DNA of 64,000 nt, taken from Emydura subglobosa. Taxonomy: Eukaryota > Chordata > Testudines > Chelidae. Shown here piece by piece: positions 12,089 to 24,400 of this stretch. The stretch is from contig ML679946.1 in NCBI GenBank assembly GCA_007922225.1, positions 89,928,407 to 89,992,406 on the forward strand, in the 5' to 3' direction. Each line of letters opens with the position of its first letter. Position 1 is the stretch's first letter. A program made the translations under genes and the position numbers. The notes below the pieces were generated by a model. The model was not told where the DNA came from and ran no database searches. It saw only the letters and a list, made by a program, of their open reading frames with translations.

Positions 12089-12288
12089 GCATGAAAACAT
12101 TTGATGTGGTAGACTTGGCATGAACCTTACATCCAGGTAACACAAGGATTATCTGGCAACATGTTCCCCAGTCGTAAAGAAAATAAACTGGGTGGTTTTT
12201 GTTGCTAGTGCCACATTTTTTGGATGCTACTTGGAAACTGGCCAAGAAAGTGGTTTCTTTTTATGTCTTTCCCTTTCTGACAGCGGTC

Positions 12289-12408
12289 TTAGTGTAGCAG
12301 TGCCACTAGCAGCTTTCTGAAGTCCCCAGAAGTCTCTGATTTGATGGCCTCCACTAATGACTTGTTGTACATTTTCTGGAACTTCTCTTTTATTGTTTGA
12401 AGGTCAAT
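12289..12408 (-). CDS. ANXA13: ANXA13 last coding exon (C-terminus of repeat 4)
   Basis: 39 codons plus [23 protein letters not shown] then [19 protein letters not shown]. The terminal [12 protein letters not shown] is identical to the human C-terminus. Acceptor CCGTCAG. Confidence 0.95.
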   Translation of the reverse strand: MDLQTIKEKFQKMYNKSLVEAIKSETSGDFRKLLVALLH

Positions 12409-15400
12409 CTGACGGGAAACAGAAAGAATCTTTAGAAGACTGGATCTGTTTTGCACAATACCCCACACTTCTAGATCCTGATCCAAAGCCCCTTGTAGTC
12501 AATGGAAAGATTCCCATTGATTTTAATCAGATTTGAATCCAGGATGTTGATGAGAAAGGGGTAGGTTCAAAATCTTGGAGAATTAACTCAAACTTGATAT
12601 CCTAACTTCTGCCCTGACATGGTGGTTCAAGTTACTGTCTCCTCTGGAAGACATTATGAGTGGTAAGGAATGAGGGGGAGAAATTTCCAGGAAAATAATT
12701 AAAAAAATAAATAGTTTTCTGGTCATAGATAACTTTCTGGTTGCTAAGTACAGAGAACCAGATGTTATGTGCTATTCTATGAAAGATGGCATCGAAGATA
12801 CGAGTCAAATCTTTATTACAGAGGTTCTCAAATGTTTTCATAGTCACGCTTCATCTTAACAGGGAGATTGTCCTGGAAATTAATTTCCAACCCCATCACT
12901 CCAATCATATGGATAATCACCTCACCTTGCAGTCACATGAACCTCGTCCCTTCCTATTCATGATCATGTAACATTCCCATGGTGACAACAGCTTATGTGA
13001 AAGAGTGATGTGAAGACAGTGTTTATGGAGCTGAAATGTCTTGAGAGTGTTTTGTGCTCTTTGAAAGACTTTAATTGTACAGTCTGCTTTGGCTCTTAAC
13101 TTCTTTTCTCCTTCTTCTCTGAGCTTTTTGCACCATGTGACTCCTTAGCTCTCCACTGACCATACTTTGGGAACTGCTGCTTTATCATTATTTAACTAGG
13201 ATTTTTTTTTAAAAAAAACTCTTTGGGTCCAAATGACTCATCTCCCAGTTGAATAATGGTGGCCAACTTTATCTAGATGTGTTTGGCTCCATTATGCAAT
13301 TACTAATGTGTCTAATGCATTGTTTTTTTTAAAAAAATAGATTTGGTATCAAGGCTACAGTCCGTTCTCAGTTACACGGGATAAAACCAGAGCAACAGCA
13401 CTGAAGTCAGTGGAGTTGTGTTGAATTAAAACTGCAAAACAGATGGATTGAAAGCAGAATCTGGCCCTACTAATTCATTCCCTTCATTCATTCAAAATAT
13501 TTCATACTTATCCACAAGATTTGGCTCCTTTCTGATCACAGCATGCCTTACCTCTGCCCTAGTCACAAGAATGCGAATCAAAGTCTCCTCATCTGTCCCT
13601 GTGCCCTTCATTGCCTCATACAGACGGGTGGCAAAGTAGCTTTGGCAATCTTTGGCACATCTCACTAAAGAAGAACAGTAAAAGGGACCTTGTGAGCCTT
13701 GTACATTTCATATTCCACATCGTAGCTTCAGCAGGAGGAGAACAACAGCCGTTAAAGGAAACGTAGACTTCCCAATGTCTGTACCCAACTGGACATACAT
13801 GCTTGTAAGGCCTCAGTCCCACAACTGGCTCTGTGGGAATGCAGGGGTCCACCCACATCGTGCCAGGTGAAGAACTGTAGCCTAAAAGTTAATGTATTAT
13901 CCCACAAAGAGAGCATGTTATATAATCATGAATATCAAAATTGAATAAACATGTTAATGCAAGCATAGAAGAGCTGAAAATGTTGATGTTTGTGTTGCAG
14001 AATGAAAACTAATTTTATGGGGACATGGTTTTCGTTCTTTTGGCGCCTCTGGAATTCTGCTCGTCAACCTACTCCTAAGTGGGGTGATGTCAGCTTACTT
14101 CTGTGCTCTGAGATCCAAGAGCAAGGTAGCCCACACTGGGGCTTAATGGATGTTCTCACTCCCCCACAGGCACATAAGCCAAGTCAACATTGATTGGGTT
14201 GGCAAAGACAATACTGAAAGCCAGTTCTTCTGTCTCTCAGTGGTCTTGCCATGCCTCAGCCTAGTTCTAACAAAACAGGCATCACTATGTTTATACACAG
14301 AAGAACTGTAATGGCTAAAGTCAAGTGAGGATGAAAACTAGAGAAAAGCTATTGACTTTCTTTCTTTTACCAAGAGTGAGAAAGGCCTTCTCCAAATTTC
14401 CAGATGTTTCACTTTTAATGGCATCTTCAATGTCTTTCCCCTTCAGCTAAAGAGACAATGAAAAAATTAATTATAGCTTTATCCCTCTAGTATAAGAACA
14501 GCACTGAGCCACTCCTGTTTCTGATCAGATGGCATATAATGTAGCAAAAGATTGATTTAGATTATATTGATTCCTTCTGTGGCTTTTGGGAGTGACCTTT
14601 TAACTAGTTTAATCCACAGAGCAGGCAAGGGACCCACTCTATCTCAAAAGACCAGATCCTCAGCTGATATAACTCTTCATCACTCCATTGACATTGATAG
14701 AGCTATACTGATTTAAATCAGCTAGCCCAGAATATATAATGTGCCTCATTAATGCTTACTGAAGCATTTGCACTGGTGAATAATGGGTGTTGTAGTGAAT
14801 CCTCTCACGGTTTCTTCTTGGGGATACCTCCAACTGAGAGAGACTGTAAGAGCTTCTTCTGGCCCACCAAAGACTTGGATAGGTCCCAGAGAGTCAAGGT
14901 AGATTTTGGGGTGTTTTGTAACTTATTTTCTTTAGGTCCATGTAGTTTATAAGGATTTGAACTTTGCCTGGGTTTTGTACCAGACTGCAGTGAGGAAACT
15001 GGGGTAGTGGAAGGAAAATATTTAGAAATTACAAGCTGTTCTCCTTTTTGTGAATAAAAAAAGATCTATTTGTAAAAATGAGAGAATTTTACTCAACTCT
15101 GCCTTGCAAGACAGGATCTCTGAGTCTGAAATATCTGCTCACATGAGAGATGGGAAAAACTGGGAATGTCTGGGGTTTGAGATCTGCAAAACCAGGCTTG
15201 GTTTGATTCGAGTATTGTAAATTCAAACCCCTCATGGTATGGAGAAGATTTGTGTTCGGACATATGGCTTTAGTCTCGGTCCATCGCTACTTCAAATACT
15301 GATGGAAAGGATGCAAATGGGTTTGAGTTGGACAACCTTATGCGTTTGGCTTTTGCTTTAGAAATTCAAAGTATGTCGAATTTGAAGCTCATCTATCCAA

Positions 15401-18400
15401 ACTGCCATAGTTTGGGTAGTGTTTAAGTATGCATACATGAGTGTGGATAAATGGTTCTAGCTTTGGCCTCTCTCTAGCCACAAATCAAGGTTTGGAATAA
15501 GTTGTGAATATATTTCCAACACTGCCTTATTAGGTTTCCCCCCTCATCAATAGATTCTATGGTTCTAATTATCTGCTGAACATAGAACAAAGTTAGGAAG
15601 CTAAATAGATGCAAGTTCTTGCCTTAAGGTAATCATGTTCAGGCATCAAAACACAGTGACATTTCTTTTTTAGGAATTTATTAGAAAATCAGCTAATCAT
15701 AAAATGGCCCTCCTTAATGGGATATGTCATCTTGTTCATCCTCCAGCTAGGTCCAGAGAGTTCTGTCTAATATGCTCTGGAGTGTTTTATCCAGTCCGAT
15801 TTAAAATATTGCAAGTGACAGAGTTTCTATCATTTCCTTTGGGAGATGATTCCCCAGCCTACTGCATCTCACTGTTAAACTAATTCTTAACCTAGTGCAT
15901 TTTATTTTAACTCCCTGTCTTATAAATAACTATGAACTTTGTCTAAACAAACCTGAATTTCATTTGTAATATTACATAGGCATCCAACACACTCAACGGG
16001 GTTTTGTTTTTTGGCTCTTCATTTTAGTAGCAGGAATGGAGTTGTTATGTTTCTCAGCGAGAGCTGTTTATATTTCAGATGGGACCAACCTGCAAAGTTT
16101 AGCGCCAAACACTCCCAAAGTTCTGGGTGTTTGCATCTAGGGGTTTAGTTTGGGCCTTTCTCTAATGTACACATTTTGAGAACAAAGGCTATATTGGTGT
16201 GCTTCCACTTAGTCACAAGCAGCAGTCCATCTTACCATCTCTTACTTTGTCCCTATTCCCCTCATAATTATTTTTCAGGTTCCCTGGACTTTATTCCAAA
16301 CAAGCTTGGAAGCTTTTAGTGGAAAAGAGGTCCATTTCTTGCATGGAAGAACAGCAAGAGCTAGGTTCGAGGGACCTTCCCTTCTGAACCTCCCTTTCAT
16401 TGAGGCTGGAGGGTCAGGATGAGAGCCATAGATTCCCACCCAACAGATCTCTGATTCCGTGGAGGAGAGGAGCAGGCCAAGAAAGTGAGAACCTCCAGGT
16501 CTCTGGCCAGGGGGTCTATTAGCTGTGCAATGCATCCCTTTGCTGAGTCTTTGCAGTGAGACTGGGGAAAGGTCACCCTCTCTGTTATTCATAGGGTTGT
16601 AGAAAGACAGCACAACACTCAAACTTATTTTGCTGGATGTTATGAGGCAGACCTTCAACTGGTGCAAGCTGATGTAGGCCATCCATTACATCATTTGAGA
16701 ATCTGGCACTATTTGTATATTGCTAGATATTTAGGATGGCTGACCTGTCCTTAAAATTACAAATAAAGAATCGCATGTTCCAAATGTAACTAGATATGCT
16801 CTAGGAATTATTCTGGGGGAAGTTCTATGGCCTGTGTTATGCAGGAGGTCAGACTAGATCACAATGATTCTTTCTGGCCTTGGAATCTCTGAATCTATGA
16901 ACTAATTCCATTAAATTACCACGGAGTGCCAAACTGCACAATACCTGCCACAGAACAAAAAAAAAACCAAAAAAAACTTACCGTTTCATAAGCTTGAAAG
17001 GTAGCTCTTAGTTGCATGTAGTTTCTCTTTGCTAAGACAACATTGAAAGCCGATTCGTCTGTTCCCCAGGAGCCTTCCCCTGCCTCAAAGATTGAATGTT
17101 AACATTAACCTTTTAAAAATGCTTGTTTTCATATTTTTAAAAACCAGCCATTGCAGTCAACCCAACACACTCAATTCTGTTCCCACCCTGCCATTGTAGT
17201 GCTGTAGTGCCATTGTCTTTCGGGTTGTTCAACATTTAGACACCTTAGAAATACCAGAGAGAGAGAAAAACTGTGACAATTGGAGATTTCTCCATTATTT
17301 CACTTACTTCATACAGATTTTTGGCATCTTGCTCAGCGAGCGCTGCATCGATCTCCAGCCCTTCATCTCGGTTAGCCTATAGAAAGGCACATTGTATTAA
17401 AAAAGAGAACACGCTAGTTACTCTTGCACTCCAATGAACCGGTTTCATTCTTGTGGCTCACAGGCTGCTTTGTTTTTTGCTTCCACCTACTGGCCATAAT
17501 CTAGTACTTTATCCACATATTACACAGAGCTAAATTCTACTTTGACTTATCTTGCAATCTACATGATACCAATGACTTCATATATAAATCAGGGCAGAAT
17601 TTAGCCCATAGTATTTGCTGTATTTGAGAGATGCTAGTTCATCAAGGCCTGTATCCTGCCTTCTGCAACACTCCCTACCTGTTGCTTCAGAAGGTGAAAA
17701 GATTTTATAATTTACCTAGATAGTTGTGCAGTGCTGTACAGTGGAGGCACCCTAAGTGATCCCTGACTCTCAGGAACATGTAGCATCTTGACTCTACATC
17801 TGAAACTTTCTTGCAAGAGTAGAGAAATGAGGAAGGATGTCTGTCAAAATGGTTGCTGACATGGATGGCTTACAGACAGCCCCCCAACCTGAAGCAAATA
17901 CTCACCAGCAACCGTACACCCTATAAAAAGTCCAATCCAGGAACCTATCTGCAACAAACCCTGTTGCCAGCTCTGCCCACACATCGACTCTAGTGACAGC
18001 ATCACTGGTCCTAACCACATCAATCACACCATAAGAGGCTCATTCACCTGCACATCCACTGATGTTATATATGCCATCATGTGCCAGCAATGTCCCTCTG
18101 CCATGTACATTGGCCAAACTGGACTATCACTACGCAAAAGGATAAATGGACACAAAGCAGACATAAAAAATAATAACATCCATAAACCAATCAGAGAACA
18201 CTTCAATCTCCCAGAGCACTCTGTCACTGACCTGAAGGTTGCTGTACTTCTCCAAAAAAACTTCAAAAACAGACTTCAAAGAGAAACTGCTGAGTTAGAA
18301 ATGATCTGCAAACTTGACACATTCAAAGTGGGTTTAAACAGGGATTTGGAATGGCTATCTCATTACAAGAAATAATTTGCTCTGATCACCCATTCTCACC

Positions 18401-21400
18401 TCCTTCTCAATGGTTGTCATTAGGCCTCAAGTGCCCGGCTTTTATCCACCTACCCCATTGTTATCTATGCCTTTGGATATGTATATGATGCCTCCTATAT
18501 ATGTTACCTATTTTTGCTGTATCATTTCTACCAACTGCATCTGAGGAAGTGAGCTGAAGCTCACGAAAGCTTATGCCTGCTGAAATTAAATTTGTTAGTC
18601 TTTAAAGTGCTACAGAACTCTCTTTGTTTTTGCTGTACACAGACTAAAATGGCTACCTCTCTGGAAAACTATTGTGGCTTCCTAATTTCTAGAGTGGGAA
18701 TCTAGCTGTCATGTATTTAACTGTGCCACTGTTGTGCCTTTGCTTCCTGTGTGCTTCACCTTTTCATCTCTAAGCTTTGTCTGCAGAGACTGACAGTCAT
18801 TTTGTGTTTTGTGTTCAGTGCAACACTCTCTCTCTCTCTCTCTCACTCACACATGCACAACTCTCATGAAAACTTCTCTTTCGTTCTTGTTTTCTTAATC
18901 TAAAACAAAGGTAATTCTATCTGATATTATGTTTTCTCTTTGTGAATGGAAAACCATTACAAGCCCCGCCCACCCTTTCTCTGTCTTGTCTGTTTGGATT
19001 GTAAACTCTTTGGGGCAGGGACTGTTTATAATTTTGTCTCTGGCATAATGCAACCCTGATCTTGGTTAGGTACTCTAGGCATTACCATACTACACAGAAG
19101 AAAGTAGCAATAATCCAGTATCTTTAGTGTATCTGGATGGAGAGATAATACTGAGCAAGACCTAAAAGATCTGAGTGAGAATTACCATCAATGGGTAAAA
19201 TATGCCCTGGACAGAAAGAGGTGAGAGGCAAATTGTTGAGAGTGGCCAAGGACTTCCATGGTCTACAGGACCAGGGGGTAAATAAGTAAGAGCCCAGGAC
19301 AACAGTGCAATAATCAAACCTCTCTGGATTGGAGGCAGATCCTCTTTTGTGTCTCTAGGTCTTACACTCATATAAACCTCAGATAGGAAGAGCCAAGGCT
19401 GAGCTGTTATTGGAACCATAGTCACATCCTGCCTGAATTGTGCAGTTGTCGTTAATTATGACACTGGATTTGGTTAAAAGGCTGTATATATAGATGTTTT
19501 GCTGTAAAAGACCTGTGTGTACGGGACAGATATTTATTATACCTGCATGATGTAGGTGGTATAGAACAAAAGAAAATGTCTATCTCAGGTAGGCTTGTAA
19601 GAGAAATATTCCAACCCTTACCTGTAGCACAGAAACCAGAATCTTCCTTAGGGAGCCACTTGTGTCACTTTTTACATCAGACTCTAGATCCCGATCAAAG
19701 ACTATTAAGACAAAAAGTCTGTAAGATTTTACTCACTGCTAAAGGCTGAGATATTTTCTTTAAATGAGGGTGTTTTAAATAAAATATTACTTACGCCTTT
19801 TGTATGCATCCTTTATGTCTACAATTTGCTAGGATAAGCAAACAAACAAACAAAAATCAGGTCAGTTATATGCCCACCTGGCTTGAGCTCTTCAGCTACC
19901 ATTGTGGTGTGCCTGGCTTTAGAACCCAGTGAGACAGAATGATGACATTTAGTGGGAGATATGTAATAGGCCAGACCCTCAGTCTCCAGTAAGAGCCCAG
20001 TTCAGCAACGCATTTAAGCACATGCATAAATCCATTCCTGTTCAGGATAGCAGTTAATCACATGCTTAACTTTATGCATGTGCATAAGTCTTTTTGATTT
20101 CAGTGTGGCTTTAACACATGCTTGACGGCTGTCCTGAATAGGATCGCTTTTCTGAGTTGGGTGGGCCTAAATGCCCTTTGAACTGCTGCAGTGATGCAAA
20201 GGGCTCGTCACGCTGCCTAAACAGGCATCTGAGGATTCCTTCAGCATAAACGTTCTCATGTGTTGTGATGTAGGATACACTCCTCAGGCATCTGTCCCTC
20301 TCTCCACCTCTCCAAAGCCTACACATATTCTGAGGGAGATGGGTGCTGGAGAGCTGCGAGGGAACTTTGCTGAGTCACATCAGATGGTGTTCTTTATCTA
20401 AGTACATAGCATTTGGGTCTAGGGTGGCCGCTTATGCAGTCCTAGAATACCAGACATTCAGTTACTTCTGGGAATGGTGTGAGCCCACCCCTGCATGTGA
20501 GGCACCCGTCCCCTTCCTGGTGTGACCTTTCACGCATGGTTTGTGAAGTCATGCTGGCAGGGGCACAGTGGCTCACTCTTCAAAATGTCATCCCCCATCT
20601 GATATCAGACATAACCATGTGTGTTTTTGTTTCCATACTGAATGGGGGACAGACCACACCTGGTTTATAACAGGACGAATGGTCTGCCTATTTGGGTCAC
20701 TTCCTTAAAAAAAATGTTCCTGACCCCCATCTGAGGGGGCTGATTGCCTTTTGTTTGCAGCCTCTAGAGGCGTCCTCTAGAGCAGTGATCCTCAACCAGG
20801 GTATGCGTATCCCTGGGGGTACGCAGTTGTCTTCCAGGGGGTACATCAACTCATCCAGATATTTGCTTAGTTTTACAACAGGCTACATAAAAAGAACCAG
20901 TGAAGTCAGTACAAATTAAAATTTCATACAGACAATGACTTGTTTATACTGCTCTATATACTATACACTGAAATGTAAGTACAATATTTATATTCTAATT
21001 GATTTATTTTATAATTAGATGATTACAAATGAGAAAGTAAGCAATTTTTTGGTAATAGTGTGCTGTGACACTTTTGTATTTTTATGCTTGATTTTGTAAG
21101 CAAGTAGTTTTTAAGTGAGGTGAAACTTGGGGGTACGTGAGACAAATCAGACTCCTGAAAGAGGTACAGTAGTCTGGAAAGATTGAGAGCCACTGCTCTA
21201 GAGGGCATGTGCACACTAGTCAGTGCAGGACAGCAAGGAGGATGTACAATAACAGTTAAACACCCACCAACCTTATTGACCCTTGTGCAAAGAATCTCAA
21301 TCAGCACCGATTCATCCGTTCCTGCACCTTTCATTGCTTTCCGAAGCTCTCGGGCATCATATTCACATGGACGATCCAACAGAGCCAAGGCTGTCTTTTC

Positions 21401-24400
21401 AAAATTCCCACTTAGTTCTCCTTTGAGTACCTCTTCCAAATCCTAAGAAAGTAGCCCCAAAAGCTAATTCATAACACAGAAAATCCATGGAGAACTATTG
21501 AGAGGTAATATTTACTATTGTTTGTGATTATTTATGTTTAATCTACTTAGTTGTTAACGTTTTCTGTGCTAAAAGAAGTCTTTCAAAAATTCAAATCAGA
21601 AAAGAAGGAAAATAATTTTAAATCCATGGGCCTGGTTCTTCTCTCATTAACACCAGTGTACATTAGGAGTCCCTCTATTGATGTCAATAGACTTATTGCA
21701 GTGTAAAAGTGGTGTGATAAGATAATTGAGCCAAATGTCATTAAAATATATTTATTATACTGTATTCAGTGTAAACCACCAGGTGTGCCAATGACTTGAG
21801 AAAGTGAGCTGCAGCTACTTGATACACTGTCTCAAGAGGCTCATGCTGTATAGTCAAGTGCAAAGTATTATTACTGTGTATAGTTTTTAAGGGTGATAAC
21901 ACCCAAAAGTTGTGTCCTTTGCTTGGACATAAGTTAGAAATTCCCAGTATCAGTGCTACTGTAACTGTGCTGTCTCAGATTGGTCATTTCAGACCCTTTG
22001 GCTCAGTTCTCTAACATATGCTCCTCAAATGCTCATTATGGAACAAATCCTGCAGTCAGGCAGGCAAAATTCTTACTGTACTCACTATTGATCTGTTGAA
22101 GGATTAGGGCCCATTATTGCCAGGTTTACTGACATTGATTAGTGACCTAATCTGCAAATAGCTCTAATCAATTACAAACTAAGTATGAAGCCTGCAGGAT
22201 TTAACCCTATGCCTAAAGGAGGTGTTCTGGACACTTTTATTTTTCTTATATTAAGGTACTGAGTCTTTCCTTTTAGAAGTCAAGTACCAAAACAGATTAC
22301 TGACCTTTTGAATTTGACTGGTAATCTGTAAATCTGATTCTAATCTCACACTGGTATGAATCCATTGTAGTCAACAAAGTTACACTGTAAGACTGGTGTA
22401 AATGATATCAGAATTGTCCCTCTGGATTTGCATTAGGCTTTAGGGAATTTCCATGACTACATTAGCTATCTTTATCCTTGCTTTAGGCATTCTTTCTGAC
22501 TGCACTGGAGGCAAACAAAAATAAAAATGTTTTAAAAGGCTCTAGAATTTGAGAATATATGTCTGGCTCTACTGAATTTGATAAAAATACTTTGAATTGG
22601 TAAATACAATTTTCTGGAGCTGCTCAAAATTTTTCCAACCAAACAATTTTCTGGCAGAAAATGCTGATTAAAGGAAATTGAAAATTTTGTGGAAATGTAT
22701 TGATTTAATCAAAACTTGCATGTGGAAATTATCAAAATGTGTAGATCAAATTGAAACATACTGTTTTGATAAAACTGAAACTTTTTTAGTTTATCATTTT
22801 GCCTTTTATATTATTAAATTATAATTTATAATATAATATAAAATTGAAATGGTAAAATTGAAACCTAACATTTTTATGTTATGAAAACATTTTTGGAATA
22901 TCTCATTTTATGAAAAATACTCAGATTTTGACTTTTCATCCCAAAGTGGGATGAAAATTTTTGAAAGCTCAGAATCTCCCTTGAAACAGAAATTCCAAAT
23001 TTCAACCAGCTGCACTGATTTTCATTTACCAAACTATCTGTAAGGTCCAGGATGATTAATATAATCAATATTTTAAAGTGACTCAGTAATTCTTTTATCA
23101 AAAACTAACTCCTAATTCTGTGACATTTAAAAACTGCCAAACACATGACATTATACAAAAGTGGGAAAATATGGGGGAACATTTCTAAAGAACACTCTGC
23201 TTGAAACAAAAGGGCCATTTCTTTTGAAATACTTTGCCACAGATGGTCTTGTACTTCTGTTGTACTTGTTGCCTCTGGTCCGATGATCGATTTGATAGGA
23301 TTTCAATAATTGCCATTTCATCTGTTCCTAAAAAAATATTAATATACATGAGTAAATCATTCAGAAACAACCTGCAGATTTCATTTCTGCTGAGAGAGGA
23401 AAAGGTTATCTAGTGTTTTCCCTTCTAATTAGTAGAAAATTAGTTTCAGAACATCAGTTGGTGTCAATTAGTTAACTTTTCTAGTATGTAACATTTTTTA
23501 AAAGTTACTTTTAGTTTTCAATCAATGCTCAGTGCTCAGAACATAAAGAGAAAGTGCACCCAAACCAATGCCACTTAAAGCTAAGTGGGAACTATTCTAA
23601 GTGGGAACCGAATATCATGTTTCAAGGAATAAGCTAATCAGGGATCAGGAAGAAATTCTACCCTGTATAGCACTGAACAACTAGCCAGGTTATTATTTCT
23701 TGGGGTTTGGAAGTTGGCCTCCTTTGGAGGATCAGATACTGATTACCTTTGGCAGCAGAACACAAGTGTGCCAGTAGTCTGATCCACTATGACATATCCC
23801 ATGGGAAGTTAATCTATTGATGACAATTGCAAAATGCTCACTGACTTCAGTGGGAGCATAGAATCATAGAATATTAGAGTTGGAAGGGACCTCAGAAGGT
23901 CATCTAGTCCAACCCCCTGCTCATAGCAGGACTAACCTCAGCTAAATCATCCCAGCCAGGGCTTTGTCAAGCCGCAGCTTAAAAACCTCTAAAGATGAAG
24001 ATTCCATCATCTCCCTAGGTAACACATTCCAGTGCTTCACCACCCTCCTAGTGAAAAACTTTTTCCTAATATCCAACCTAGATCTCCCCCACTGCAACTT
24101 GAGACTATTGCTCCTTGTTCTGTTATCTACTACCATTGAGAACAGCCTAGCTCCATCCTCCCTAGAACTCCCTTTCAGGTAGTTAAAGGCTGCTATCAAA
24201 TCTCCCTTCATTCTTTTCTTTTCCCTCAGCCTCTCCTCATAAGTCTTGTGCTCCAGCTCCCTAATAATTTTTGTTGCCCTCCACTGGACTCTCTCCAACT
24301 TGTCCACATCCTTTTAGTAGTGGGGGGACCAAAAGTGGACACAATACTTTAAATGCGGCCTCACCAATCCCGAATAGAGGGGAATGATCACTTCCCTCAA

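Larger units (their letters stand above)
12409..16981. other. ANXA13 introns between coding exons 8 and 11
   Basis: Intronic sequence surrounding exons 13552-13664 and 14371-14446. It holds CR1 remnants at 15735-15960 and 16785-16905; otherwise I see no feature. Confidence 0.7.
17377..19621. other. ANXA13 intron between coding exons 6 and 7
   Basis: Contains an antisense Penelope-like element (17845-18665), a CT microsatellite and an L2/CR1-like 3' fragment at about 18985-19090. Confidence 0.8.

Noticed and set aside
16275..16682. 135-codon minus-strand open frame
   Set aside because: Intronic, no domain or family resemblance, next to CR1 remnants.
17079..17083. Using the CAG acceptor (exon start 17079) for ANXA13 exon 8
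   Set aside because: It breaks the reading frame with exon 7 and loses the conserved Ala-Gly; the upstream GAG acceptor gives the annexin sequence exactly.
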